From Deltaproteobacteria bacterium (GTDB lineage Bacteria > Myxococcota_A > UBA9042 > PHBI01 > JACKFB01), in NCBI GenBank assembly GCA_020632695.1, contig JACKFB010000007.1, positions 186,001 to 250,000 on the forward strand: 64,000 nt of DNA. Direction: 5' to 3'. The position numbers were made by a program, and so were the translations under genes. Shown one piece after another: positions 53,821-62,210 of the stretch; within the stretch, counting starts at the first letter, position 1; the number at the start of each line of letters is the position of its first letter. The notes under the pieces are model-generated. The model was given only the letters and a program-made list of their open reading frames with translations, ran no database searches and had not been told where the DNA came from.

Positions 53821-54683
53821 GGGAGGGCTCCTGAGCGGCCGAGGGTGGGCCGGCCGGTGGCCATGCGTCGCGTCAGTCGCCCCGCGACCTCGGGCGGCAT
53901 CTTCGAGACGATCGGGGCCGCGGTGCGCGCCGACACGATCGCCAGCACGCGCACGGCCAGCGCATCGTCCCACTGCTGGAGCAGCGCCGCGGCGTCCTCC
54001 GGCTTCATCTTCTTCACGACGGAGGCCACGTAGTCGACGCGCTCGTTGGCCTGCTCGATGGTGGGCGGCACCACCCCGACCTCGCCGGGCCGCGCGACGA
54101 TCGCGGCGCCGCAAGCCTCCTCGGCGAAGCGCCGCGCCCGCTCCGCTTCGGCCCACCGGTCCTCGACCTGCGCTTGCAGCTCGCGCACCTGGGCCATCTC
54201 CTGGTTCAGGGCGATCTGCGCGCGCACCAGGGCCACCTCGCGCGCGGCCAGGCTGTTCTCCCACCCCGTGCCCTCCACCACGGGGCCGGCGGCCTCGATG
54301 GGAGGACCGACGAAGGTCGTGGTGGCCTCCGGGTCCGGCACGCGGCCGAGCCCGAACGAGAAGCCCGGCGGACGGGGCAGCGCCTCTTCATCGACCCGAG
54401 GGCGACCGACGCGCACCGGAGACGGCTCCACCGGCCTGCCGACGACCGGCGGCACGGGCGGAGCCGGCTGGGACGGCGCGGTCTCGATCGGGCCGCCGAC
54501 CGGCGCTGGCGACGGCACCTCCGGAGTCGGCGCGGGGGCGGCGGGCTCCACCGCGGGCGCGGCGGGCAACCCCGCCGGCGACACTCCCCCGGCCGGCGGA
54601 TCGGCGGCGTCGGCGGCGACGACGGCGGCCACGCCGCCTGCCCCCAGTCCCAGGGTGATGAGCCACGGCAGGACGCGCACCAT
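53817..54683 (-). CDS. MotE-like periplasmic protein (MgtE-N-type domain)
   Basis: A 288-residue protein with an N-terminal membrane segment (LPWLITLGLGAGGVAAVVAA) and a Pro/Ala-rich spacer (about 30-120). A coiled coil follows (REVALVRAQIALNQEMAQVRELQAQVEDRWAEAERARRFAEE). The C-terminal helical domain is VDYVASVVKKMKPEDAAALLQQWDDALAVRVLAIVSARTAAPIVSKMPPEVAGRL, which resembles the MgtE N-terminal repeat found in the MotE (COG3334) family. MotE helps assemble or stabilise the MotC/stator system in rhizobia. Its ATG overlaps the fliI stop, where fliJ normally lies, and its stop overlaps the fliK start. Confidence 0.72.
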   Translation of the reverse strand: MVRVLPWLITLGLGAGGVAAVVAADAADPPAGGVSPAGLPAAPAVEPAAPAPTPEVPSPAPVGGPIETAPSQPAPPVPPVVGRPVEPSPVRVGRPRVDEEALPRPPGFSFGLGRVPDPEATTTFVGPPIEAAGPVVEGTGWENSLAAREVALVRAQIALNQEMAQVRELQAQVEDRWAEAERARRFAEEACGAAIVARPGEVGVVPPTIEQANERVDYVASVVKKMKPEDAAALLQQWDDALAVRVLAIVSARTAAPIVSKMPPEVAGRLTRRMATGRPTLGRSGALP

Positions 54684-56029
54684 CAGGCCCCCCCGCCGAG
54701 GTCGGGCTGTCGCGTGCGCTCGCCGAGGCGCAGCACGGCCTGCCGGGTGGTCTCGAAGTCGTCGGTGTCATCGGAGCGCTGGCGCAAGAAGCCTCGCACC
54801 TCCGGTCCCAGCGCCATCGCCCGGTCGAAGCGCGGCACGGTGCCCGGCTCGAAGGCAGCCACGCTCTGCAGCTCCTCGGCCTCGAAGAGGTCCGAGAGCA
54901 CCCGCCGGATGTCCGCGGCGGCGCGCCGATGGCCCTCGGTGGTCACCTCGCTCATCACGCGGCTGGTCGACGCGAGAACGTCGATGGCCGGGAAGTGGCC
55001 CTGCTCGGCCAGCTTGCGCGACAGGACGATGTGACCGTCGGTGACGGCACGGATGGCGTCGCCGATGGGGTCGGTGAGGTCGTCGCCCTCGAGCAGCGCC
55101 GTGTAGCACGCGGTGATCGACCCGCCGCGGGTGCCGGGGCCCGCCCGCTCGAGGAGCTGGGGGATGATGTCGAAGGCGGATGGCGGGTAGCCGCGGGTGG
55201 TTGGCGGCTCGCCGGTCGCGAGGCCCAGCTCCCGCTGCGCCATGCAGACGCGCGTCAGCGAGTCCATCAGCAGCAGGACGCGCTGTCCCTGGTCGCGGAA
55301 GTACTCGGCGATCGAGGTCGCCACCCGCGCCGCCCGGATGCGCAGCGCCACGGCGGTGTTGCTGGTCGACGAGACCACGATCGAGCGGGAGAGTCCGGCG
55401 GCGCCCAGCTCCCCCTGGACGAACTTCTTCACCTCGCGGGAACGCTCGCCGATGAGCGCGACCACGGTCACGTCGGCCTCGGTGTTGCGGGCCATCATGC
55501 CGAGCAGCGTGCTCTTTCCGACGCCGGCGCCCGCCATGATGACCACGCGCTGGCCCTCGCCGCTGGTGAGCAAGCCGTCCACGGCCCGGATCCCCAGTGG
55601 CAGCGGCCGCTCGACCAGGCCGCGCTCCATCGGGTTCAGCGGCGCCGGCTGCAGCGGCACGCGGTCGATGGCGAAGATGGGCGGCCCCCCGTCGATCGGT
55701 TGCCCCCAGCCGTCCAGCACGCGCCCGATCATCTCGTCGGTCACGGGGACGGAAGGATCGTGGTCCCCGGGCTCGATGCGCGTCCCTACGGTGATGCCGG
55801 GGACCGCGCTCAGCGGCATGAGCGACACGCGCCGGTCGTGCAGCGCGACGATCTCGGCCGGCACGCCGGTGTCGTCGCCGCGCAGCATCAAGCGACACAT
55901 CATCCCCATCTTGGCGCCGGGCATCGTGCCCTCGACCAGCAGCCCGCCCACGCGCACCACCCGACCGCTGACGCGGATGGGCGGCGTGGCTGCGAGGACG
56001 TGGTCGATGCGGTCCCAGGGGAGCTCCAT
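54683..56029 (-). CDS. fliI: flagellar export ATPase FliI
   Basis: A hexameric ATPase at the base of the export gate. The P-loop is GAGVGKST in VVIMAGAGVGKSTLLGMMAR. The type III ATPase signature region contains PPSAFDIIPQLLERAG, and VLLLMDSLTRVCMAQRE is the Walker B segment. The length of 448 residues is typical. ATGA overlaps join it to fliH upstream and to the MotE-like gene downstream. Confidence 0.97.
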   Translation of the reverse strand: MELPWDRIDHVLAATPPIRVSGRVVRVGGLLVEGTMPGAKMGMMCRLMLRGDDTGVPAEIVALHDRRVSLMPLSAVPGITVGTRIEPGDHDPSVPVTDEMIGRVLDGWGQPIDGGPPIFAIDRVPLQPAPLNPMERGLVERPLPLGIRAVDGLLTSGEGQRVVIMAGAGVGKSTLLGMMARNTEADVTVVALIGERSREVKKFVQGELGAAGLSRSIVVSSTSNTAVALRIRAARVATSIAEYFRDQGQRVLLLMDSLTRVCMAQRELGLATGEPPTTRGYPPSAFDIIPQLLERAGPGTRGGSITACYTALLEGDDLTDPIGDAIRAVTDGHIVLSRKLAEQGHFPAIDVLASTSRVMSEVTTEGHRRAAADIRRVLSDLFEAEELQSVAAFEPGTVPRFDRAMALGPEVRGFLRQRSDDTDDFETTRQAVLRLGERTRQPDLGGGA

Positions 56030-56829
56030 CAGAGTTCCTCCCGCTCATCGACCGACGGCGGCTCCGGCGGCCGGGGGATCCTCATCGGCTGCGGGCTCAT
56101 GGCGGTGCGCACCGCCGCGGAGATCCGGTCGATCTGGACCTGCCAGCGCGCGTCGACGATGCCCTCCTCGAAGAGCACGATGCACGAGCCGCGGTCGACG
56201 TCGCCCGACGGGCGCACCGTGACCTCCACCGGGCGTCCCGAGATCTCCGCCGCCAGCCCGGGGGCGTGGGTACGGATCGCGTCCGCGTCGTCTGCGTGGC
56301 ACCGCAAGGTCAAGCGCGTCACGGGGCCTGCCACCTGCAGAGCGCGTTGGATGTTGGCGATGAGCGGCTCGGCGTCCAGCTCGGCGTCGCGGTGCAGGAT
56401 GGCGGTGGCCATCCTGGCGGCGAGCGAGACGACGTTCTCAGCGAAGCGGTCGGTGAGCTCCTGGGTCGCCCGCTCGAGGGACTGAGCCGCCGCGAGGTAG
56501 GGCTCCATCAGCGTCGCGGCCATCTCCTCGAGGTCGCGGGCGGCCTCCCGGCGCGTCTCGTCGCAGTGCTCGCACGGACCCGGCTCCAGGAGCTCCGGCT
56601 CGCCGAGCGCCTCGGCCAGCTCGGCCTCGGGATCCGGCGCCTCCGTCTCCGACTGGGGTGGCGACGCGGGAGGGCGCTCCTCGCTCGTGCCCCCGATGCC
56701 CGGTGGCCACGCCCGGGCACCCGACCCGCCGGGCGGCAGCGTCCAGGGCGCCGGACGCACGTTGGCGCTCGCGCGTCCGAAGAGCGCGCCGCTGGCCTTG
56801 TCGTCCGGTGGATCCCGCTCGCCGCTCAC
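56029..56829 (-). CDS. fliH: flagellar assembly protein FliH
   Basis: The stalk dimer that regulates FliI and tethers it to FliN. A disordered acidic/Pro-rich N-terminus (about 1-85) is followed by a helical region (LEEMAATLMEPYLAAAQSLERATQELTDRFAENVVSLAARMATAIL). The C-terminal FliI-binding domain ends near residue 250. A CEHCDE motif at about 82-87 is unusual for FliH. It has 266 residues. It lies between fliG and fliI with overlaps at both ends. Confidence 0.88.
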   Translation of the reverse strand: MSGERDPPDDKASGALFGRASANVRPAPWTLPPGGSGARAWPPGIGGTSEERPPASPPQSETEAPDPEAELAEALGEPELLEPGPCEHCDETRREAARDLEEMAATLMEPYLAAAQSLERATQELTDRFAENVVSLAARMATAILHRDAELDAEPLIANIQRALQVAGPVTRLTLRCHADDADAIRTHAPGLAAEISGRPVEVTVRPSGDVDRGSCIVLFEEGIVDARWQVQIDRISAAVRTAMSPQPMRIPRPPEPPSVDEREEL

Positions 56830-57875
56830 ACCGCGTCTCCTGGCCGCATGTTGACCTTGCCTTCCTCGGCGAGGCGCGAGACGACCGCCAGGATCTGAGC
56901 CTGCGCCTCCTCGACCTGGGGCCGGGCGACGGGCCCCATCACCTCCATGTCGTCGAGCACGCTCATCGCGGCGCGGCTGGACATGTTGGAGAGGATGAAC
57001 TCCTTGAGCTGGTTCGACGCGGTCTTGAGGCCCACGGCGAGCTGCTGCCCGTCCACCTCCCGCAAGATGAGCTGCACCTCGCGCGGGCGGAGCATGAGCA
57101 GATCCTCGAACACGAACATCCGGGCGCGCAGCTCCTCGGTCAGCTCGGCGTCGCGGCGCTCGAGGTCGTCGAAGATCACCTCCTCCTGATCGCGGCCCAC
57201 GGCCTTCATCAGCTTGACCGCAGAGCCGAGCCCGTCGATCTGTACCGGGCCCGCCTCATCGCCGACCCGCAGCTCGCGCCCGACGATCTCTGCCACCTCC
57301 GCCAGCATCTGAGCCGGGACGGCCCGCAAGGTGGCGACGCGGCGGATGGCGTCCGCCTTGATCTCGGGCGCCAACAGCCCGAGCACTCGACCTCCGACGT
57401 CGGCGCTGAGGATCGCGAGCACCACGGCGATGACCTGCGGATGCTCCCGCGAGATGGCCTGGGCGAAGGCCGCGGGGTCTGCCTCGGCGATGCGGCGCAG
57501 GTGGTCCGTGGCCGAGCTGGTGTCCCGGCCGAGGATCGCGATGAGGTTGTCCCGCCCCAGCGCGTCCACCGCGACCTCCCTCAGCTTCGTGTCGTGGCCG
57601 GCCACGCCGACCACGTGCCGGTCCAGCTCCGCGTTCAGCTCCTGCAGCACCTCGAAGACCTCGCGGGCGCTCACGTCGCCGAGCGTGTCGGCGCGCCCGA
57701 GCAGCCGCTCGATGTCCTCGGGGGGGAGGATCTTGAAGAGCTGTCGCGCCTGGTCGGACTCCAGCAGCATGACCGCGATCGCCGCCATGCGCGCGGGGTC
57801 ACGCGGCGGCTTGGACTCGCCCCGCTCCCTCGGCGCCTCCGACCCGGCCTGGGTCGCTCCGGCCTCGTCGCTCAT
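56826..57875 (-). CDS. fliG: flagellar motor switch protein FliG
   Basis: The C-ring protein that receives torque from the stators and reverses direction. The N-terminal domain binds FliF. The middle domain includes LTEELRARMFVFEDLLMLRPREVQLILREVDGQQLAVGLKTAS. The C-terminal domain has FILSNMSSRAAMSVLDDMEVMGPVARPQVEEAQAQIL. The charged torque-helix residues are present. At 349 residues it is slightly longer than E. coli FliG, with a variable N-terminal start. It overlaps fliF upstream. Confidence 0.96.
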   Translation of the reverse strand: MSDEAGATQAGSEAPRERGESKPPRDPARMAAIAVMLLESDQARQLFKILPPEDIERLLGRADTLGDVSAREVFEVLQELNAELDRHVVGVAGHDTKLREVAVDALGRDNLIAILGRDTSSATDHLRRIAEADPAAFAQAISREHPQVIAVVLAILSADVGGRVLGLLAPEIKADAIRRVATLRAVPAQMLAEVAEIVGRELRVGDEAGPVQIDGLGSAVKLMKAVGRDQEEVIFDDLERRDAELTEELRARMFVFEDLLMLRPREVQLILREVDGQQLAVGLKTASNQLKEFILSNMSSRAAMSVLDDMEVMGPVARPQVEEAQAQILAVVSRLAEEGKVNMRPGDAV

Positions 57876-59485
57876 GCCGCCTCCTCCTTCTCCGTGCCCT
57901 CACGGATCCAGCGTCGGATGATGGCAGCGGTGCGCCGGACGTCCTCCTCCGTGTGCTCCTGGGCGCGCCGGCGCAGCGCGGCGATGATCTGCTGCATCTC
58001 CCGCACCTCGGGCTCCGCCTCGGGCATGTGCGCCAGCGCACGCCGGGCCTCCTCGAGTTCCTGCCGGCGGGCCTCGTCACGCTCGTCGACGCGCCGCCGG
58101 CGCGCGCGACGCCAGAGCAGGAACGCGGTCACGAGGATGAGCAACAACACCACGGCTCCGATGATGAGCCAGACCGGCGAGATGCTGTCCAGCGACAGGC
58201 CGGCGGCGCTCCCCTCCGCTGGGGCCGTCTCGGCCGCGAGCGGCTGGGCGAAGCGCTCGGCCACCACCTCGACGGCGTCGCCGCGGGCGGTGTCCAGGCC
58301 GGCAGCCCGGGAGACCAGGGTCTTCCACGCCTCGATCTGTGCATCCGTCGGAGCCTGCTCGCCGGCGCTGCTGTCCACCAGGACCGCGATGGAGAGGCGC
58401 TGCACGCGCGCCTGCGGCGACTCGCGGCGGGTGGTGGCCCGGTCCACCTCGTAGTTCTTGATGTGGTCCAGCTTCTCGCTGCGCGCCGCCTCCACCGGAG
58501 CCGCGTTGGTGTTGGCGGCCGGGCGGTCCGGCAGGTTGGAGGCCGTGCCCGGCGGGCCGACCTCGGGGCGGTCCACCTCGCGGACCGTCTCCGTGCGTTC
58601 TCGCTCGCTGCGGATGACCTGGCTCTCCGGGTCGAACTTCTCCTCGGTCTCCACCAGGCGGGAGAAGTCCACGTCCGCGGCCACCTGCGCGCGGACCCGC
58701 CCCCTGCCGATGACCGGCTCGAGCAGCGCGACGATGCGCCGCTCCAGCCCCTCCTCCAGGCGACGCCGATAGACGAGGGCGTCCTCGGAGAGGCCGTCGT
58801 CGCTGTCGGGGCCTGCCAGCATGGTGCCGCTCTGGTCGACCACCGAGACGTTGCCTGCCGTCAGACGCTCGACCCCGCTCGCGACGAGCTGCCGGATCGC
58901 TTCCACCTGACGACGCTCCAGCTCGGAGCCCGGCACCAGATCGACCACCACCGAGGCGCTGGGCAGGCTCTGGTCCTCCTCGAAGAGCACCCGCTCCGGG
59001 AGCACCAGGTGCACCCGCGCCCGCTGCACCTGCTCGAGCGTCTGGATCGTTCGCGCCAGCTCGCCCTCGAGCGCGCGGTGGTAGTTCACCCGCTCGGCGA
59101 AGGTGGAGCGCCCCAGCTCGCTCTCGTCGAAGAGCTCGAAGCCGACCGTCTTCCCGCTGGGCATGGCGCTGGTCGCGATCTCCAGCCTGGCGTCGTAGAT
59201 GCGGTCCTCCGGCACGAGGATGGTGCCGGCGTCGGCGAGGCGGTAGGGGATGCTGCGCGCCTCCAGCGCGGCCACGGCCGCCTGCTGCTCGGTCGGGTCC
59301 ATGCCGTGCGCGACCGGGCGCCACCCCGGCTCGGTCGCCCCGCGGAACGCGATGTAGCCGAGACCCAGCAGCGCCGCCGCCGCGACCGCGGCGATGAGCC
59401 GGCGCCGCGGCGCAGGGAGGCTCTCGTACACGCCGCGATATCGGGCGAGTACGGACTGCTCCTCGGGTTGTTCGTCGTCGGCCAT
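57872..59485 (-). CDS. fliF: flagellar MS-ring protein FliF
   Basis: The inner-membrane ring on which the basal body grows. Two membrane segments bracket a large periplasmic region: about 26-45 (LIAAVAAAALLGLGYIAF) and about 445-468 (WLIIGAVVLLLILVTAFLLWRR). Ring-building motifs include YHRALEGELARTIQTLEQVQRARVHLVLPERVLF. The C-terminal cytoplasmic tail that docks FliG contains MPEAEPEVREMQQIIAALRR. The length of 537 residues is typical. Confidence 0.97.
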   Translation of the reverse strand: MADDEQPEEQSVLARYRGVYESLPAPRRRLIAAVAAAALLGLGYIAFRGATEPGWRPVAHGMDPTEQQAAVAALEARSIPYRLADAGTILVPEDRIYDARLEIATSAMPSGKTVGFELFDESELGRSTFAERVNYHRALEGELARTIQTLEQVQRARVHLVLPERVLFEEDQSLPSASVVVDLVPGSELERRQVEAIRQLVASGVERLTAGNVSVVDQSGTMLAGPDSDDGLSEDALVYRRRLEEGLERRIVALLEPVIGRGRVRAQVAADVDFSRLVETEEKFDPESQVIRSERERTETVREVDRPEVGPPGTASNLPDRPAANTNAAPVEAARSEKLDHIKNYEVDRATTRRESPQARVQRLSIAVLVDSSAGEQAPTDAQIEAWKTLVSRAAGLDTARGDAVEVVAERFAQPLAAETAPAEGSAAGLSLDSISPVWLIIGAVVLLLILVTAFLLWRRARRRRVDERDEARRQELEEARRALAHMPEAEPEVREMQQIIAALRRRAQEHTEEDVRRTAAIIRRWIREGTEKEEAA

Positions 59486-59540
59486 GGGGTCCTCTCACGC
59501 AGCCGCCGGCGGGAACTTCCCCCCGCGCGGCCGCGTGTCC

Positions 59541-59864
59541 TCAGATCTGCATCCGGGCGATCTCCTGATAGGCGGAGATCGCGCGCGTCGTGACCGCGGC
59601 GGTGAGCTGCATCGCAATTCCGGACTCCGCCAGGGCGACCATCACCTGATGTACCGGTACGTCCTCACCCCCGACGAAGCGCTCGACGACCTCGTCCCCG
59701 TGGGCCACGGTGGCGTTGGTCTCATCGAGCGCCTTGCCGAGCGCGTCGGCGAAGTCCGCCACCGGGTCGCGCGCGCCGCCGACGGGCGACTCGGTCCCGA
59801 CCGGCGCCCGCAGCGCCTGCGTCTCGCCCAGCGGCAGATGCGGAGAGATGGCTGAGATCTCCAC
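59541..59864 (-). CDS. fliE: MS-ring/rod junction protein FliE
   Basis: The adapter between the MS ring and the proximal rod. It has 107 residues with the conserved C-terminal half DFADALGKALDETNATVAHGDEVVERFVGGEDVPVHQVMVALAESGIAMQLTAAVTTRAISAYQEIARMQI. The flgB-flgC-fliE-fliF-fliG order is the common ancestral one. Confidence 0.95.
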   Translation of the reverse strand: MEISAISPHLPLGETQALRAPVGTESPVGGARDPVADFADALGKALDETNATVAHGDEVVERFVGGEDVPVHQVMVALAESGIAMQLTAAVTTRAISAYQEIARMQI

Positions 59865-59866
59865 GG

Positions 59867-60292
59867 TTACCTCCCGATCTCGAGGGCCCGCAACGCCATG
59901 TCGCGGACCGTGTTGAACGCCTGTGCGCTCGACTCGAAGGAGCGCGACGCGCTGATCATGTCGACCATCTCCTCGACCAGGTTGATGTTCGGCAGGCGCA
60001 CGTTGCCGTCCGCGTCGGCGTCGGGGTGGCCGGGGTCGTAGACCAGGGGCCCCGGGCTGGGATCCTCCTGGATCCCCACCACCCGCACCCCCTCACCCTC
60101 GATGGCCGGGCCGCCCTCGAGGCTCTGTCCGGCCTTCCGGGCGATCGCCTCGAAGACGATCTCCTGGCGCTGGTAGGGCCCGCCGTCCTCGGTGCGCGTG
60201 GTCGAGGCGTTGGCGATGTTGGAGCTGACGACGTTGAGCCGCGCCCGCTGCGCGGCCATCCCGGAGGCCGCGATGTCGAGTCCACGAAACAT
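59867..60292 (-). CDS. flgC: flagellar proximal rod protein FlgC
   Basis: A rod subunit of 141 residues. The N-terminus LDIAASGMAAQRARLNVVSSNIANASTTRTEDGGPYQRQEIVFEA and the C-terminus VRLPNINLVEEMVDMISASRSFESSAQAFNTVRDMALRALEIGR are the paired axial helices of the family. It is two bases before fliE and 44 bp after flgB. Confidence 0.96.
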   Translation of the reverse strand: MFRGLDIAASGMAAQRARLNVVSSNIANASTTRTEDGGPYQRQEIVFEAIARKAGQSLEGGPAIEGEGVRVVGIQEDPSPGPLVYDPGHPDADADGNVRLPNINLVEEMVDMISASRSFESSAQAFNTVRDMALRALEIGR

Positions 60293-60336
60293 GATTGCTC
60301 TCCACGGAAGGCATGCGCGGTGCGCACGCGACAGCG

Positions 60337-60750
60337 TCAGATGCGGCTCATCTCGGAGATGAGTCCCACCAACATGGCGCCGCGGCGACGAAACGCCTCG
60401 ACGGAGGTGTTGAAGCGGATGGAGTTGTCGGCGAGCCGCGCCATCTCGAGGTCGAGGTCGACGCCGTTTCCGTCCAGCGTGTTGGTGACGTCCGGCCGCT
60501 CCACCACCGTGTCCGAGTGGTCGGTCTGGTCGGTCGCGGGCAGGTGGGCGTCGTGGGTGCGGACGAAGCCCGGCGGCACGACATCGTCCGCCATCGCCTG
60601 AGCCAGGGCCCCCTCGAAGCTCAGGTCCCGCGGCGTGTAGCCTGGCGTGTCGGCGTTGGCGATGTTGCCGGCCAGCAGCTCCTGCCTGCGGAAGCGGAGG
60701 TCCATCGACGCCTCGAGCGCCGCCCCCGTGTCATCCCCGATGGGTCGCAT
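60337..60750 (-). CDS. flgB: flagellar proximal rod protein FlgB
   Basis: The first rod subunit, 137 residues. The conserved [29 protein letters not shown] and [31 protein letters not shown] are seen. The ATG at 60750 has GGAGGTAGCG directly upstream and lies inside the 3' end of the activator gene (20-bp overlap), so the activator and the basal-body genes share one transcript. Confidence 0.95.
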   Translation of the reverse strand: MRPIGDDTGAALEASMDLRFRRQELLAGNIANADTPGYTPRDLSFEGALAQAMADDVVPPGFVRTHDAHLPATDQTDHSDTVVERPDVTNTLDGNGVDLDLEMARLADNSIRFNTSVEAFRRRGAMLVGLISEMSRI

Positions 60751-61825
60751 CGCTACCTCCTGTGGTCATCCTGCTGATGGCTGGCCCGCCAGCTCGGGCG
60801 AGCGGGACCCCCGATGCCGGCTCCGGCACCTCGACTCCCCGCTCGCGATAGGCACGCAGCCGATTGCGCAGGGTGCGGATGCTGATTCCGAGCTGCTCCG
60901 CGGCGTGGGTGCGGTTGCCGCCGCAGCCATCGAGCACCTGGAGGATGGTCTGGCGCTCCAGGTCCTCGAGCGTCTCGCTGGCCGCGGGCCGGGTGCCCTC
61001 GCGCCGCGCGCCCACGCTCTCCATCGGAGCGTCGATGACCAGGTGCTCGGTGCCGATGCACCCTCCCGGCGCCAGCACCACACCGCGCTCGAGCACGTTC
61101 GCCAGCTCGCGGACGTTCCCGGGCCAGGACGCGGCGGCGAGGGCCGACAGCGCGTCTCGGCTCACCCGGCACGCGTCGTGCCCGAACCGTGGCGCCAGCC
61201 GGGCGAGGATCGCCTCGACCAGGGCCGGGAGGTCCTCCATCCGCTCCCGCAGGGGAGGCAGGTGGATGGGGAACACGTTGAGGCGGTAGTAGAGATCCTC
61301 GCGGAAGCTACCGTCCGCCACCATGCGCCGCAGGTCCCTGTTCGTGGTGGCGACCACCCGCACGTCGATGGCGATGGGGGCGGTGCCTCCCACCCGCTGG
61401 ATCTCCCGCTCCTGCAGCACGCGCAACAGCCGCGTCTGCAGCGCCAGCGGCATCTCGCTTATCTCGTCCAGCAGCAAGGTGCCGCGGTGGGCCGCCTCGA
61501 AGCGGCCCACGCGCCGCTCGGTCGCGCCGGAGAAGGCCCCGCGCTCGTGCCCGAAGAGCTCGCTCTCCACCAGCGTGGCGGGCATCGCGCCGCAGTTGAC
61601 CGCCACGAAGGGGAAGCGAGCGCGCGGCGAGAGCTGGTGGATCCAGCGCGCCAGCACCTCCTTGCCCGTGCCGCTCTCGCCGGTCAGGAGCACGGTGGCC
61701 GGCGTCGCGGCCACGCCACGCCCCAGCATCAGCACGCGCTGCATCGCCGGGTTGGCGCTGTCGAGCAGAGGCCCCCGCTTGGGGGGCGGCGTCTCGGCTG
61801 GTCGTGCACTGAGGGTGGCGCTCAC
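60731..61825 (-). CDS. sigma-54-dependent activator without receiver domain (FlbD/FlrC-like)
   Basis: An AAA+ enhancer-binding protein, probably the master or mid-level activator of flagellar genes. The Walker A motif is GESGTGKE near residues 49-56, and the sigma-54 contact loop reads GAFSGA rather than GAFTGA. Walker B is [11 protein letters not shown], the R-finger region is [17 protein letters not shown] and the sensor II is WPGNVREL. A Fis-type helix-turn-helix lies near the end ([23 protein letters not shown]). No N-terminal receiver domain precedes the AAA+ domain (only about 25 residues), so it cannot be a phosphorelay target in the usual way. It has 364 residues and is driven by its own -24/-12 element. 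Confidence 0.9.
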   Translation of the reverse strand: MSATLSARPAETPPPKRGPLLDSANPAMQRVLMLGRGVAATPATVLLTGESGTGKEVLARWIHQLSPRARFPFVAVNCGAMPATLVESELFGHERGAFSGATERRVGRFEAAHRGTLLLDEISEMPLALQTRLLRVLQEREIQRVGGTAPIAIDVRVVATTNRDLRRMVADGSFREDLYYRLNVFPIHLPPLRERMEDLPALVEAILARLAPRFGHDACRVSRDALSALAAASWPGNVRELANVLERGVVLAPGGCIGTEHLVIDAPMESVGARREGTRPAASETLEDLERQTILQVLDGCGGNRTHAAEQLGISIRTLRNRLRAYRERGVEVPEPASGVPLARAGGPAISRMTTGGSDATHRG

Positions 61826-61872
61826 CGGGTCTCCGTGTTCGCTGGGCCGTCGGGCGGCGTGGAGGGGAGCAC

Positions 61873-61888
61873 TGCACGGCGCGTGCCA
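61873..61888 (-). promoter_or_regulatory. sigma-54 promoter of the activator-flgB operon
   Basis: Read on the minus strand, TGGCACG-CGCC-GTGCA has a perfect -24 half and a -12 half with one mismatch. Transcription would start near 61861, about 36 bases before the ATG, and run through the basal-body operon. Confidence 0.75.
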
Positions 61889-62049
61889 GCCGCCGCGGGA
61901 CAGCTCGGGACAGTCCAGATGCGGGCCGGAGGCGGGGCTTGCGCCGCTCGGGCGTGCCGAGCGTCAAGGCGGTGACGGTGTGCTCGCCCGCGGGCGTCAA
62001 GGGCATGACGACCGTCGGGCGGCGGCGGCCGGCATCTCCTGCCCACCCA

Positions 62050-62066
62050 CCCGGCAAGACCTGCCG
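62050..62066. promoter_or_regulatory. candidate activator-binding inverted repeat
   Basis: CCCGGCAAGACCTGCCG: half-sites CGGCA and TGCCG separated by five bases. The same 17 bases occur on the opposite strand upstream of flgH (within 35956-35974). It lies about 78 bp upstream of the plus-strand promoter and 160 bp from the minus-strand one. Confidence 0.65.
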
Positions 62067-62143
62067 ATGTCGGGAGGCCCGAGGACCGAGGAAGTTTGAC
62101 CCCACCCCAGCGCCAGAACAGCATGCGGTGTTCGAGCCGCCTT

Positions 62144-62159
62144 TGGCCCGCCACGTGCA
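62144..62159 (+). promoter_or_regulatory. candidate sigma-54 promoter of the second activator gene
   Basis: TGGCCCG-CCAC-GTGCA keeps GG and GC at the correct distance, with two mismatches. The leader to the ATG at 62211 would be about 40 bases. Confidence 0.55.
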
Positions 62160-62210
62160 GACGCGTCGCGTGGCTCCTCTACTGGCCCCCACATCGCGCG
62201 CAAGACGTGG

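Larger units (their letters stand above)
61826..62210. promoter_or_regulatory. divergent control region between two sigma-54 activator genes
   Basis: A 385-bp region with opposed sigma-54 elements: minus strand at 61873-61888, plus strand at 62144-62159. Between them is an inverted repeat at 62050-62066 that matches the one upstream of flgH. The remaining sequence shows no credible gene. The arrangement suggests joint or auto-regulation of both activators. Confidence 0.7.

Noticed and set aside
52432..54264. 610-codon version of fliK
   Set aside because: The extra N-terminal part lies in another frame of the MotE-like gene; the ATG at 53820 with the ATGA overlap is the consistent start.
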